This document shows positions 32,642 through 39,752 of a stretch of DNA of 64,000 nt, in pieces. Each line of letters begins with the position of its first letter. The first letter of the stretch is position 1. Position numbers and translations under genes: made by a program. The notes beneath the pieces were generated by a model that was not told where the DNA came from, made no database searches, and saw only the letters and a list, made by a program, of their open reading frames with translations. Location: NCBI RefSeq assembly GCF_018614575.1, contig NZ_JAGGOJ010000018.1:62001-126000 (forward strand), written 5' to 3'. The stretch comes from Streptomyces sp. ISL-10 (GTDB taxonomy: Bacteria; Actinomycetota; Actinomycetes; Streptomycetales; Streptomycetaceae).

Positions 32642-32663
32642 GGGGGCCAAACAGGGGGCCAAA
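32642..32663. repeat. 22-bp arm-type repeat, right copy
   Basis: Identical to 16391-16412 and in the same orientation: two GGGGGCCAAA units separated by CA. In the circular element the two copies would flank the attP core. Confidence 0.65.
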
Positions 32664-32765
32664 CGATGCGGCCGAACCCAGACCGTCCCGGACGGCAGTG
32701 GACGATGCCGGAGCCGAAACGGGCACGTCAGTACCCCACAGCAAGGTCAGGAGGGGGCCCGATCG

Positions 32766-32811
32766 CGTTCGGGACGAAGAGGTCGTGGGTTCAAATCCCG
32801 CCACCCCGACA
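32766..32811. repeat. attR, 46-bp direct repeat of the tRNA-Pro 3' end
   Basis: Identical to 16295-16340. It begins within the anticodon stem, so it is a tRNA fragment without the 5' half. It marks the right end of the AICE. Confidence 0.95.
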
Positions 32812-32823
32812 GCTGAAACACCA

Positions 32824-32864
32824 GGTCAGGGCCGGTTCCTCTTCACAGGAAACCGGCCCTGACC
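32824..32864 (+). terminator. Ancestral terminator of tRNA-Pro, displaced by the AICE
   Basis: A 17-bp stem, GGTCAGGGCCGGTTCCT with its complement (one bulged A), and a 6-nt loop, 12 nt beyond attR. It would have followed the tRNA directly before integration. Confidence 0.75.
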
Positions 32865-32928
32865 GGCGTTCTGGAGCCTCTCGGGGGTGACCGGGCAGTG
32901 GATCATGGAAATCCACTCCCGACGACGA

Positions 32929-33250
32929 CTACTGCCGTGCCTTCAGCAGGGCATCGAGAGCAGCAACCGAAGAGCGCGGAGACATGGTCAGTCGTGCATC
33001 GAGCGATGCCTCCCACAGCTCCGTCAGACCGTCGAGCAGCCGCCTCCGCATCCCCCGTGATGTGGGAGTAGCGAGCCTGTACCCGACCCATCCTCGTGCC
33101 CCATCCGCTCATCCATGAGCTTCGGCGAGTCCCAAGATCCTCCATCACCGTCTTGTGTCAACCAGGGCGGGCCAGCCGAGGGTTCGAGGTCGCGTCGAAC
33201 GCGCTTCAACCTCGGCGAGGAACTGAAGTCGGCACGCTGCGTGCAGTACG
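32929..33250 (-). pseudogene. Decayed C-terminal part of a second tyrosine integrase
   Basis: Across three frames the minus strand reads HKTVMEDLGT, PKLMDERMGHEDGS, VQARYSHITGD and MRRRLLDGLTELWEASL, then ALDALLKARQ and TAG at 32929. This is the end of an actinomycete integrase, with the GH box (MGHEDG) and the catalytic tyrosine (ARYSH). At least two frameshifts break it. Further upstream RVRRDLEPSAG and GWPALVDTRR resemble the segment before the HxxR box, which is lost. It is a remnant of an older element at the same tRNA. A matching N-terminal piece lies at 37633-37845. The rest of 32865-33783 shows nothing else I can support. Confidence 0.75.
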
Positions 33251-33783
33251 TACGGCAGTTCCAGGGCCGCATTACGGACGGGATGCAGCGGGCTGCGGAG
33301 TCTTCACGGAACAAGTCCGCAGCTTCCGTCTCTGGCAACGGGTCGAGACTCCCACCTCGTGGCTCGTCACGCGGCCTCGGCCCGGTGATCGGGCAGGAAC
33401 GGATCAGCGAGTTGGGCGCGGCTTTCGACTTCGGTTCGGGGCCGGGAAGTTCGTCTTCGGTTCGGCGCGGGCATTGCGCCGCCGGATGTAGGCGGCCGTG
33501 GCGGATTCCATTCGGCGCGGGTGCGGTGGTCGCCGTCCTTGAGCTTGTCGGATTGCCTGCTCGGCGGACCCTCCTATCACTACGCTGAGTCAGTGAACTG
33601 TCGCAGTTCGAATCCGTGTTCTGTGGGCCGGGAGGCCCTCGAAGCCGTGACGACGAACGAGGCCGTCGTCCAAGTGGAGCGAGTGTGAGCGGGACCCGGA
33701 GGACGTCACGCGACGGGCTTGGGGGGCCAGGGCAGCCGCCAGGGCGATATCCAGCGCCCCCGCTGGGGCTTACTCGACGGATC

Positions 33784-34509
33784 ATGAGGGTGGTCAGTCC
33801 GTTCAGCGCCGCGCTGAAGGTGTTCCGTCCCTCACGCGCGGACCGGGTCCAAGACCCGCTGATCGCCAAGCTCCAGGTGGCCCGTGCCTGGGTGGGCCTG
33901 GTGGTGACGGCCTGCGTGCTGGTGGCCTACCGGTCCCTGGCGCCAAAAGACCTGGTGGACGAACGGCTCGTGCAGATGGGGTACAGCTTCTTCGCGATGG
34001 CCGGCGTGTTCCCCGTGGTGATCGGGGGGTTCATTCTGGCGGCCCGGCCACCCAACCGCGGGCTGTACCTTCGCCGGATCCGCTATCCCCTGCTGGCGTT
34101 GGCGACATGGTTCGGGAACGCGTTCACCCTTCAGGTAATCACCGACGAGGGTTCTCAGGAGAGGCTGCTCGGCCTGGCGGGCCAGTATGCCGACGTGGCC
34201 AAGGGCGTTGGGGTGTTATGTCTGATGTGGTTGTTGCTCTTCGGACTTGCCGGCGGGTTCCTGAGCATCACCTACGTCCTGCGCACTGCCGACATCCATG
34301 AACTGGTTCCGCCCCTGCTGTCCACAACCGTGGCCTGGGGGACGGCCCTCGCGGGCCTGGTCACCAACGCTTACCGCGGCTTCCCGCCCGAAGTGGCCGC
34401 ACTACTGTTGGGCGGCGCGCCGCTGTCGGTCACGGCTATCGCCGCCTTCGAAGTCCACCGGCTGCGCACACGCCACGGCGTGACGCTCCGCCGCGCCCTG
34501 CTGCGTTGA
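33784..34509 (+). CDS. Unknown integral membrane protein, 241 aa
   Basis: Six hydrophobic segments, including VARAWVGLVVTACVLVAY, FFAMAGVFPVVIGGFILA, VGVLCLMWLLLFGLAGGFL and AALLLGGAPLSVTAIAAF. The start is ATG 33784 (MRVVSPFSAALKVFRPSRAD); the longer upstream reading is Arg/Gly-rich and unlikely. I recognise no family and no catalytic motif. It lies between the integrase remnants and is probably a leftover cargo gene of the older element. Confidence 0.6.
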   Translation: MRVVSPFSAALKVFRPSRADRVQDPLIAKLQVARAWVGLVVTACVLVAYRSLAPKDLVDERLVQMGYSFFAMAGVFPVVIGGFILAARPPNRGLYLRRIRYPLLALATWFGNAFTLQVITDEGSQERLLGLAGQYADVAKGVGVLCLMWLLLFGLAGGFLSITYVLRTADIHELVPPLLSTTVAWGTALAGLVTNAYRGFPPEVAALLLGGAPLSVTAIAAFEVHRLRTRHGVTLRRALLR

Positions 34510-34960
34510 CTCACAGAGCAGCCCGTCGATTACCCGGCCAAGGTTGTGTGATGGCACGGCCGGCCGCATGGATCAACGATTCAGCGGGCTACCACCGCTC
34601 TCGTGGCGAGGAGCCGCCCGGACCGGGATGGGAGTTCATCGGCAACGCTCTGCCAGTCGCGGCGATGTACGAGTAGGACACCGGCCGACCACAGCATGCG
34701 TGCCCGATCAGCGGGGCCGGGCGGGGAACCACGGGGAACAAGGGCGAGGTTGGCGCTACACCCCAGGTCAACGATTTCGCAGGTCAGTGGGCAACCGCGT
34801 CTTCCGAACCGGTGACGGGGGGGAAGGCTGGGCCCCAGAAGAACGCCGCTCAAGCTCTCTGAAACAAAGCCGATCGCCACCGCACGGACCAACCTCACGG
34901 CTGGGCAGCGTGCCGGGGAAGGCGATCGCTGTTCACATGTGTCTGCGGAGCTGTAGCAGA
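34510..34960. other. Space without supported genes
   Basis: 451 bp between the membrane protein and the SUKH gene. Short frames exist on both strands, but none has a ribosome site together with a recognisable protein pattern. One minus-strand frame reads RARMLWSAGVLLVHRRDWQS, which looks protein-like, but I cannot assign it; it could be decayed cargo. Confidence 0.4.
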
Positions 34961-35533
34961 TCAGTCGATCCGGTCGCTCAGGCCCAGCACCTTCGAATCG
35001 TCACTCGGGAAGCTCCTGGGCATGCCCGGCACGTCGATGGTGCGCTGGTACACGCCGGCCAGGAACTCCACGGCACCGACCGGGAACTCCGACCAGTCGC
35101 CGTTGTCTCCGCGGACGACCACCGGCCATGCGTCCGGGTCCGCGGGGCTCGTCCTCCAGTAGAAGCAGTCCCCCGAATTGGACTCCGCCCAGCAGATCAG
35201 GCCTCCCGGCTGCGGGAAGGGAACGTAGCCCTCGGTGTCGCCCATCTCGTACAGATCCCGAAGGATCTCGTCCTCCCTGGCCGCGGACGCCCATGACGCC
35301 TCGGCGCCGGGCCGGGGGACGGACACCTTCAGGAAGTCGTCGACGACCAGGATCGGATAGGCCTCCGCCAGGGAACGGAAGTCGGACGGCAACGCCGTGC
35401 CCAGGTTCGCCTCGAGGGCCGCCCAGTCCACGCTACGGCGCACCGGCGCACGCCACCGCGTCATCGACGGAAGCGCGGCCTCCAGCTCTTCGACTCTCAG
35501 CATGGTGTCTGCCAATCCATGATGTTCACTCAC
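34961..35533 (-). CDS. SMI1/KNR4 (SUKH) family protein
   Basis: A 190-residue protein with the SUKH opening VDWAALEANLGTALPSDFRS (about residues 38-57), then LAEAYP, GDTEGYVPFPQPGGLICWAE and WPVVVRGDNGDWSEFPVGAVEFLAGV. SUKH proteins are often immunity proteins against contact-dependent or secreted nuclease and deaminase toxins. No toxin gene lies beside it, so it may be an orphan immunity gene. The start is uncertain: GTG 35533 or ATG 35503, and neither has a strong ribosome site. It belongs to the decayed island between the integrase remnants. Confidence 0.75.
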   Translation of the reverse strand: MSEHHGLADTMLRVEELEAALPSMTRWRAPVRRSVDWAALEANLGTALPSDFRSLAEAYPILVVDDFLKVSVPRPGAEASWASAAREDEILRDLYEMGDTEGYVPFPQPGGLICWAESNSGDCFYWRTSPADPDAWPVVVRGDNGDWSEFPVGAVEFLAGVYQRTIDVPGMPRSFPSDDSKVLGLSDRID

Positions 35534-35982
35534 CTCGCGTCCAGACCGAGGTTAGGTCTCGGTGATGTCCTCGCGAAGGTGCGGGTGCCGAGCGCCGACC
35601 GTGGCCCACATGGTGAGGCGATGCCCCATGCGGCGCGCTGCCGCGGCGAAGGCGGGACGGCGGAGCAGTTCCCGGTCGCACAAGCTGAGCGGCCGGGCAG
35701 CTGCGCGACCCACAGAGGGCCGCTCAGTACGGCAGCGAGGACGAATCCGCATGTGTGCGCGTTCCCGCCCAGGGCTGCTGAAAAGTTGAACCATAAGTCG
35801 TGCAGTTTCTCCCCAGCGCGATCAATGGCAACAAGGAGGAGAAACGATGCGGCACCCAAAGGTTCGGATAACTCCTCTTCCGACCTTCGAGTGATACCCC
35901 ACCAAGCATCACGCGCAATTCTGTCAGCGTGTTCCGTCTCGGATAGGCTACGACCTCCATTACGGGCACAGCAGGAGAAAAT
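35534..35982. other. Space without supported genes, lower GC on the right
   Basis: 449 bp. Frames on both strands lack ribosome sites and family resemblance. GC falls noticeably after about 35780, suggesting different ancestry from the core. Confidence 0.4.
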
Positions 35983-36186
35983 ATGTGGAACATCGTCACC
36001 TGGACACTCGTCGCTTGCGCTTCCGCCTACACCACGGGGTCCATTTTCGTACCACCCTACCATTGCCGAATGCGACCGATCGACAGCAAAGAATTGCAGC
36101 GGCGGCAGCGCATGGTCGAGGTGTTGCAGCGGAATGTTCGAGTGCTGAGCGAGGCCCCGATCTCCGTAGAAGGCAAAGAGGCTTGA
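35983..36186 (+). CDS. Small hypothetical protein, 67 aa
   Basis: MWNIVTWTLVACASAYTTGS at the start, possibly a membrane anchor or signal, followed by a hydrophilic, helix-forming part (SKELQRRQRMVEVLQRNVRV). A clear AGGAG lies 5 nt before the ATG. Codon use is less GC-biased than in the core. I know no relatives. The ribosome site is the main support. Confidence 0.45.
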   Translation: MWNIVTWTLVACASAYTTGSIFVPPYHCRMRPIDSKELQRRQRMVEVLQRNVRVLSEAPISVEGKEA

Positions 36187-36237
36187 GGCCTGTGGGCACA
36201 TGAGGCTGCCGCCAAGTCGGTTGAGGGCTACTGTTCA

Positions 36238-36447
36238 CTAGGGCGGGAAGCCGTAGCGGACGAGCTCACTCCGTTTTGTTCTAGCACCGCCAAATCGCCC
36301 GCCACGCTTAAGGTAAAACGTTTTTGCGCATGGCTCTCCCGGCATCACAGCATCCCGCTTTTCATTCTTCATACAGATGTATATAGGGCCGCTCGCTACC
36401 TGAATAACGTACTTGTCCGGATAATCTTTCACCCGTTCGCCGCGCAT
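36238..36447 (-). CDS. Small hypothetical protein with atypical codon use
   Basis: A 69-residue frame, MRGERVKDYPDKYVIQVASG, then IYICMKNEKRDAVMPGEPCA and RGGRFGGARTKRSELVRYG. It reads like a real, small, basic protein, and its codons (AAA, TTT, ATA, TAT) are far from Streptomyces usage, a sign of foreign origin. The ribosome site is poor and the start uncertain. Function unknown. Confidence 0.3.
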   Translation of the reverse strand: MRGERVKDYPDKYVIQVASGPIYICMKNEKRDAVMPGEPCAKTFYLKRGGRFGGARTKRSELVRYGFPP

Positions 36448-36477
36448 CCGCCGCCGAAAGGCGCCGTTAGTGGGGAC

Positions 36478-36759
36478 ATGACGAAGGCAACGAGGGGGCA
36501 GGTGCTGGAGCCCGTCCGGGACCTGTCGTACCCGACCGGCAGGACATCCATGCGGCTGGGTGCCTACACCTACATGCCCGCACCTGCCCACAGGGGTGCG
36601 GCAAACGGAACCCTGATGAGGGGAGGGCTCTCCGTCACGCTCGAAGTGACCGAGGAGATTCTGCAGGAATTCATGGATTCCGTGAGCACCTTGGAAAGTG
36701 ATCTCGCGAGACGTTGGGTGAGGGCGGAAACCTGGTCCTGTCGTTCGCGAGTAGAATGA
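36478..36759 (+). CDS. Hypothetical protein, 93 aa
   Basis: MTKATRGQVLEPVRDLSYPT at the start, a small central domain and a helix, LSVTLEVTEEILQEFMDSVS, near the end. Third positions are mostly G or C. GGGG lies 3-7 nt before the ATG. The end is 12 nt before the DUF2637 gene, in the same direction, so the two may be co-transcribed. I do not recognise it. Confidence 0.4.
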   Translation: MTKATRGQVLEPVRDLSYPTGRTSMRLGAYTYMPAPAHRGAANGTLMRGGLSVTLEVTEEILQEFMDSVSTLESDLARRWVRAETWSCRSRVE

Positions 36760-36771
36760 CCAGGGTGCGTC

Positions 36772-37632
36772 ATGTATTACGAGCGAATTGACCATCACCC
36801 AGGTTCCCCCTCCGATTATTCAGACGGCTATCCGAGCGGCGGCGGCCGGCATCGGGCACCCGAGGTATTCTCCGATCCTTTGATTCCGCCGGACTCTGGT
36901 TGGGACCCTGCGGAAGAGTTGGCCTTCATGCTGCGGGACGCCATCGAGGAGCAGCAGCCGATAATTCCGGTTACACGCACCGAGGAATCCCTCACCAGTC
37001 CGGACCCGAAGACCCACCGCGAAGCCCTGGAGGAAATCACAGCGGAATTGCCCCCGCTGCCGAAATCGCCCCCACTGAAGGGCGCCCCCCGGGGCCATCG
37101 CAAGGTCCGGGAACGGCAGCGTCTGGGCGCGATCCGAACCGCCAGCTTCCTCATCGCCGCACTGGCGACCGTCATCGCATCCGCGGTGAGCTTCTTCGGC
37201 GGGATGATCGCTTATGACCCGCTGCAATTCATCGCAGTGTCTCGGACGCAGAGCAGCGTGGCCTCCTGGTGGCCTCTTCTGGTGTTCGGTCCCTGGCTGG
37301 TGGCGTCGCTGTCCATCCTCCGAGCGGCGCTGCACCAGCGTCGGGCTTCCCATTCCTGGTGCGTGGTCGTGCTCTTTTCTTCCATCGCGATCGCGCTGTG
37401 TGTTGCCCAAGCACCGAAGAACGTCGTCGACACCGCGGCTGCCGCTCTGCCGAGCCTCGCCTCTCTCGCCTGTTTCCAGCAGTTGGTGCGTCAGATCACC
37501 CTGAGCAGGCCGCCCCTGCGGACGCTGCCCCGGCACCGGCTGCAGCGTGCCGAGGCACCCGCTGACGAAGCGTCGGCTGGGCCGATGCCACGGGCCGGTA
37601 CGGCGCTGACGGGCGGCGGCCACGTGATGTAG
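36772..37632 (+). CDS. DUF2637-like membrane protein
   Basis: A 286-residue protein. A soluble, acidic, Pro-rich N-terminus (about residues 1-120) precedes four hydrophobic helices: ASFLIAALATVIASAVSFFG, WWPLLVFGPWLVASLSI, WCVVVLFSSIAIALCVA and ALPSLASLACFQQLV. This is the DUF2637 arrangement common in Streptomyces and its elements; the function is unknown. A TAGAAT hexamer (36752-36757) may be the -10. The stop codon touches the breakpoint of the N-terminal integrase remnant. Confidence 0.6.
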   Translation: MYYERIDHHPGSPSDYSDGYPSGGGRHRAPEVFSDPLIPPDSGWDPAEELAFMLRDAIEEQQPIIPVTRTEESLTSPDPKTHREALEEITAELPPLPKSPPLKGAPRGHRKVRERQRLGAIRTASFLIAALATVIASAVSFFGGMIAYDPLQFIAVSRTQSSVASWWPLLVFGPWLVASLSILRAALHQRRASHSWCVVVLFSSIAIALCVAQAPKNVVDTAAAALPSLASLACFQQLVRQITLSRPPLRTLPRHRLQRAEAPADEASAGPMPRAGTALTGGGHVM

Positions 37633-37845
37633 TTCTGCATCGTGGACGCGGCCAGATCTTGTGCCGCGTACCAGCCTGAGGCGCACTCGCCGAAGGTGAT
37701 CTGTCCCCGGCCGCCGGATGCTTCCATGCGCCTGCTCGCACCTTTGCCTCTTCGGCGTCGGCGGCTTGCTTGGCATCGCGCTTCGTACGGAAGCGGATGA
37801 CGTGCGCCGCCAGTACGTGCCGCGGTTCTCCGACGAACCCGGTGC
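37633..37845 (-). pseudogene. N-terminal remnant of a second tyrosine integrase
   Basis: The minus strand reads VIRFRTKRDAKQAADAEEAK, VRAGAWKHPA, then after a one-base shift GRGQITFGECASGWYAAQDL and AASTMQNY, where the similarity stops. This is the arm-binding end and the start of the SAM-like domain of a typical actinomycete integrase. The break is directly at the end of the DUF2637 gene. Together with the C-terminal piece at 32929-33250, in the same orientation and correct order, it suggests one integrase gene split by, or decayed around, a 4.4-kb segment. Confidence 0.75.
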
Positions 37846-38005
37846 TCACTGTCAATGAGGAGGCGACGGGCGGGGCCGGTGATTCAGCCCCGCCCGTCGT
37901 ACGTTGTGGCTTCGTCGGGCAGCGTCTCGGGTCGCCGCGGACGCCGTGCCCGGAACCGGACGACTGGCCCATCGAGTCGGGAGGAAGACGGGCGCGGGCG
38001 CGTTG

Positions 38006-38055
38006 CCCCCCGGCCCCCCGGCCCTCCCCCAGCCCTCCCCCGGCCTCCCCCGGCC
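38006..38055 (-). repeat. G-run tract with G-quadruplex potential (minus strand)
   Basis: Runs of five or six C alternate with GG and CCT on the plus strand over 50 bp. The minus strand has enough runs of four or more G to fold into a G-quadruplex. Confidence 0.6.
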
Positions 38056-38352
38056 TCGCGGCGTGGCGGTGGGTACGGCGCCGGGGGTGCGGAGATGCGC
38101 GGCCACGTGGGTCGGGGTCTCCCTCGTGCGGGTCAGGGCGAAGATCAACGGGAACGCCCTCCGGCTCCCTTCGATCGGACCCGGCGTGGCCTGTGGGCGG
38201 CGCGCGGGCCGGTCGAGGCGGCGGGAGGCTCTTCAGTGAGGGAAACGCGCTCATGCCCCCTTCAGCTGCTGGTTGCGCGCAATTGACCAGTTCAGAGCGC
38301 TGCGCATGGTCGCGGTCGAGGATGCGGCGAGAGACCGGCGTACTACCGACGT

Positions 38353-38368
38353 CATCGCATCTGCGATG
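38353..38368 (+). promoter_or_regulatory. CATCGCA-TC-TGCGATG operator-like repeat
   Basis: A perfect 7-bp inverted repeat, 55 nt upstream of the TOBE regulator start and before its -10 (TATCCT, 38410-38415). A further GCGATCGC palindrome lies at about 38382. Possible autoregulatory or molybdate-response site. Confidence 0.5.
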
Positions 38369-38422
38369 TGTATCGATCTGAGCGATCGCATATGAGAGCC
38401 GGATGGCCGTATCCTGGCGCAC

Positions 38423-38818
38423 ATGCAGTCCTACACCATCGGACAGGCGGCTCGTCTGCTCGGCGTCAGTCCCGATACCGCGCGTCGCTGGGCGGACGCC
38501 GGCCGGGTTGCGACCCATCGGGACGAGAGCGGGCGCCGTCTCATCGACGGCCGGGATCTGGCCGCGTTCTCCGTCGAGGTCGCCCAGAGCAGCAACGACG
38601 AGGACGAGGGCTCGTACACCTCGGCCCGCAACGCCTTCGCCGGCATCGTCACCGCCGTCAAGCTCGGTGACGTCGCGGCGCAGGTGGAGATCCAGGCAGG
38701 GCCCCACCGCCTGGTGTCCCTACTCACGCGGGAGGCGGTCGAGGAGCTCGGGCTTGAGGTCGGCGTGGAGGCGACCGCCCGGGTGAAGTCGACCAGCGTG
38801 CACATCGACCGCACCTGA
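38423..38818 (+). CDS. HTH-TOBE molybdate-binding regulator
   Basis: A 131-residue protein. The N-terminal MerR/excisionase-type helix-turn-helix begins MQSYTIGQAARLLGVSPDTA and continues RRWADAGRVATHRDESGRR. The C-terminal TOBE/Mop domain starts at SARNAFAGIVTAVKLGDVAA and continues to SLLTREAVEELGLEVGVEA, with the final RVKSTSVHI. Mop domains bind molybdate or tungstate. It lies just before modA and modBC in the same direction and probably regulates molybdate uptake. TATCCT lies 7 nt before the ATG, so the mRNA is probably leaderless. Confidence 0.88.
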   Translation: MQSYTIGQAARLLGVSPDTARRWADAGRVATHRDESGRRLIDGRDLAAFSVEVAQSSNDEDEGSYTSARNAFAGIVTAVKLGDVAAQVEIQAGPHRLVSLLTREAVEELGLEVGVEATARVKSTSVHIDRT

Positions 38819-38957
38819 CCGGCCCGACGGACGAACCCGTGCCGACTGGATCGGCTGCCGGATCCGGCTCGGAGTCCCCCGGCAGGCCGGAGCGGCGTCG
38901 CCCGTCACGTCGCGGCCCTTCGGCGTCCGCCGTCCACCTATCCAAGGAGTCCATGCC

Positions 38958-39752
38958 ATGCCCCTGGCCTTCCGCCTCCCCGGTCGGCGCGCCACCGTCG
39001 CCGTCGCGGTCGTCGCTCTGATCGGCCCGCTCGCCGCCTGCGGCAGCGACAGCGGTGACCGGGGCTTCAGCACGAGCGGATCGGACACGCCCGGTGCCGC
39101 ACTGACCGTGCTCGCCGCGTCCTCCCTCACCGATGTCTTCAAGAAGGCCGGGGCCGCGTACGAGGCCGCCCACCCCGGCACGGAGATCACCTTCTCGTTC
39201 GCCGGGTCCCAGGAGCTCGCCGCCCAGGTGCGGCAGGGCGCGCCCGCCGACGTGCTGGTCACCGCCGACACCAGGACCATGGACGGGCTGCGGGACGAGA
39301 CGGACGATCCGTTGATCATCGCCAGGAACCGGCTGGTCATCGCCACCGGGGAAGGCAATCCGGAGCGGATCGCCGGGTTGAGGGATCTCGCCGACCCGGA
39401 CGTCAAGGTCGTGCTCGCCTCCCCCGAGGTTCCGGTCGGCCGGTACAGCAGGCAGATCCTCGACGCGCAGGAGGTGGTCGTCCGGCCCGTCTCTGAGGAG
39501 CCAAGCGTCCGGGCCGTGCTCAGCAAGGTCGAACTGGGCGAGGCCGACGCGGGCCTCGTCTACAAGTCGGACGCAGCCGCCGCCCCAGGCAAGGTCGATG
39601 CCGTCGAGATCCCGGACGCACAGAACGCGATCGCGCAGTATCCGGCCGCCCCCTTGAAGACCTCCCGCCACTCGGCAGCGGCCGACGCCTTCGTGCAGTG
39701 GCTCGCCACGCCCGAGGCGCAGAAGCTCTTCCGTGACGCCGGTTTCCAATGA
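38958..39752 (+). CDS. modA: Molybdate ABC transporter substrate-binding lipoprotein ModA
   Basis: A 264-residue lipoprotein. The signal sequence ends in the lipobox GPLAAC (Cys27), followed by the ModA domain: TVLAASSLTDVFKKAGAAYE, ITFSFAGSQELAAQVRQGAP, ADVLVTADTRTM and GEADAGLVYKSDA. It binds molybdate (or tungstate) outside the membrane and passes it to ModBC. AAGGAG lies 8 nt before ATG 38958. The end overlaps modBC by ATGA, so the two are translationally coupled. Confidence 0.92.
   Translation: MPLAFRLPGRRATVAVAVVALIGPLAACGSDSGDRGFSTSGSDTPGAALTVLAASSLTDVFKKAGAAYEAAHPGTEITFSFAGSQELAAQVRQGAPADVLVTADTRTMDGLRDETDDPLIIARNRLVIATGEGNPERIAGLRDLADPDVKVVLASPEVPVGRYSRQILDAQEVVVRPVSEEPSVRAVLSKVELGEADAGLVYKSDAAAAPGKVDAVEIPDAQNAIAQYPAAPLKTSRHSAAADAFVQWLATPEAQKLFRDAGFQ

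Larger units (their letters stand above)
16295..32811. mobile_element. Actinomycete integrative and conjugative element (AICE) in tRNA-Pro
   Basis: A 16.5-kb element bounded by 46-bp identical repeats. It has the full AICE set: tyrosine integrase and excisionase next to attL, a primase-polymerase/helicase replication module, an FtsK-like TraB, Spd-like spread genes and a GntR repressor. Cargo includes an HNH nuclease, a C5 DNA methyltransferase, a Pycsar-effector-like membrane protein and an XRE-ImmA/IrrE pair. Reading frames of all core functions are intact, so it may still be mobile. Confidence 0.93.
37846..38422. other. Gap with C-rich tract and modulator palindrome
   Basis: About 580 bp without a supported gene. 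It contains a C-run tract (38006-38055) whose complement has six or more G-runs, and the inverted repeat before the TOBE regulator (38353-38368). Confidence 0.5.

Noticed and set aside
32541..32804. ORF beginning MAGFEPTTSSSRT at attR (and a similar one at tRNA-Pro)
   Set aside because: This peptide is the antisense translation of a tRNA gene, a frequent false annotation.
35530..36201. 223-codon minus-strand frame
   Set aside because: It overlaps the better supported small ORF with a clear ribosome site, and its composition and lack of motifs suggest chance.
37496..38707. 403-codon minus-strand frame
   Set aside because: Only the part at 37.7-37.85 kb is protein-like (the integrase remnant). 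The rest crosses the TOBE regulator gene and GC-rich intergenic DNA.
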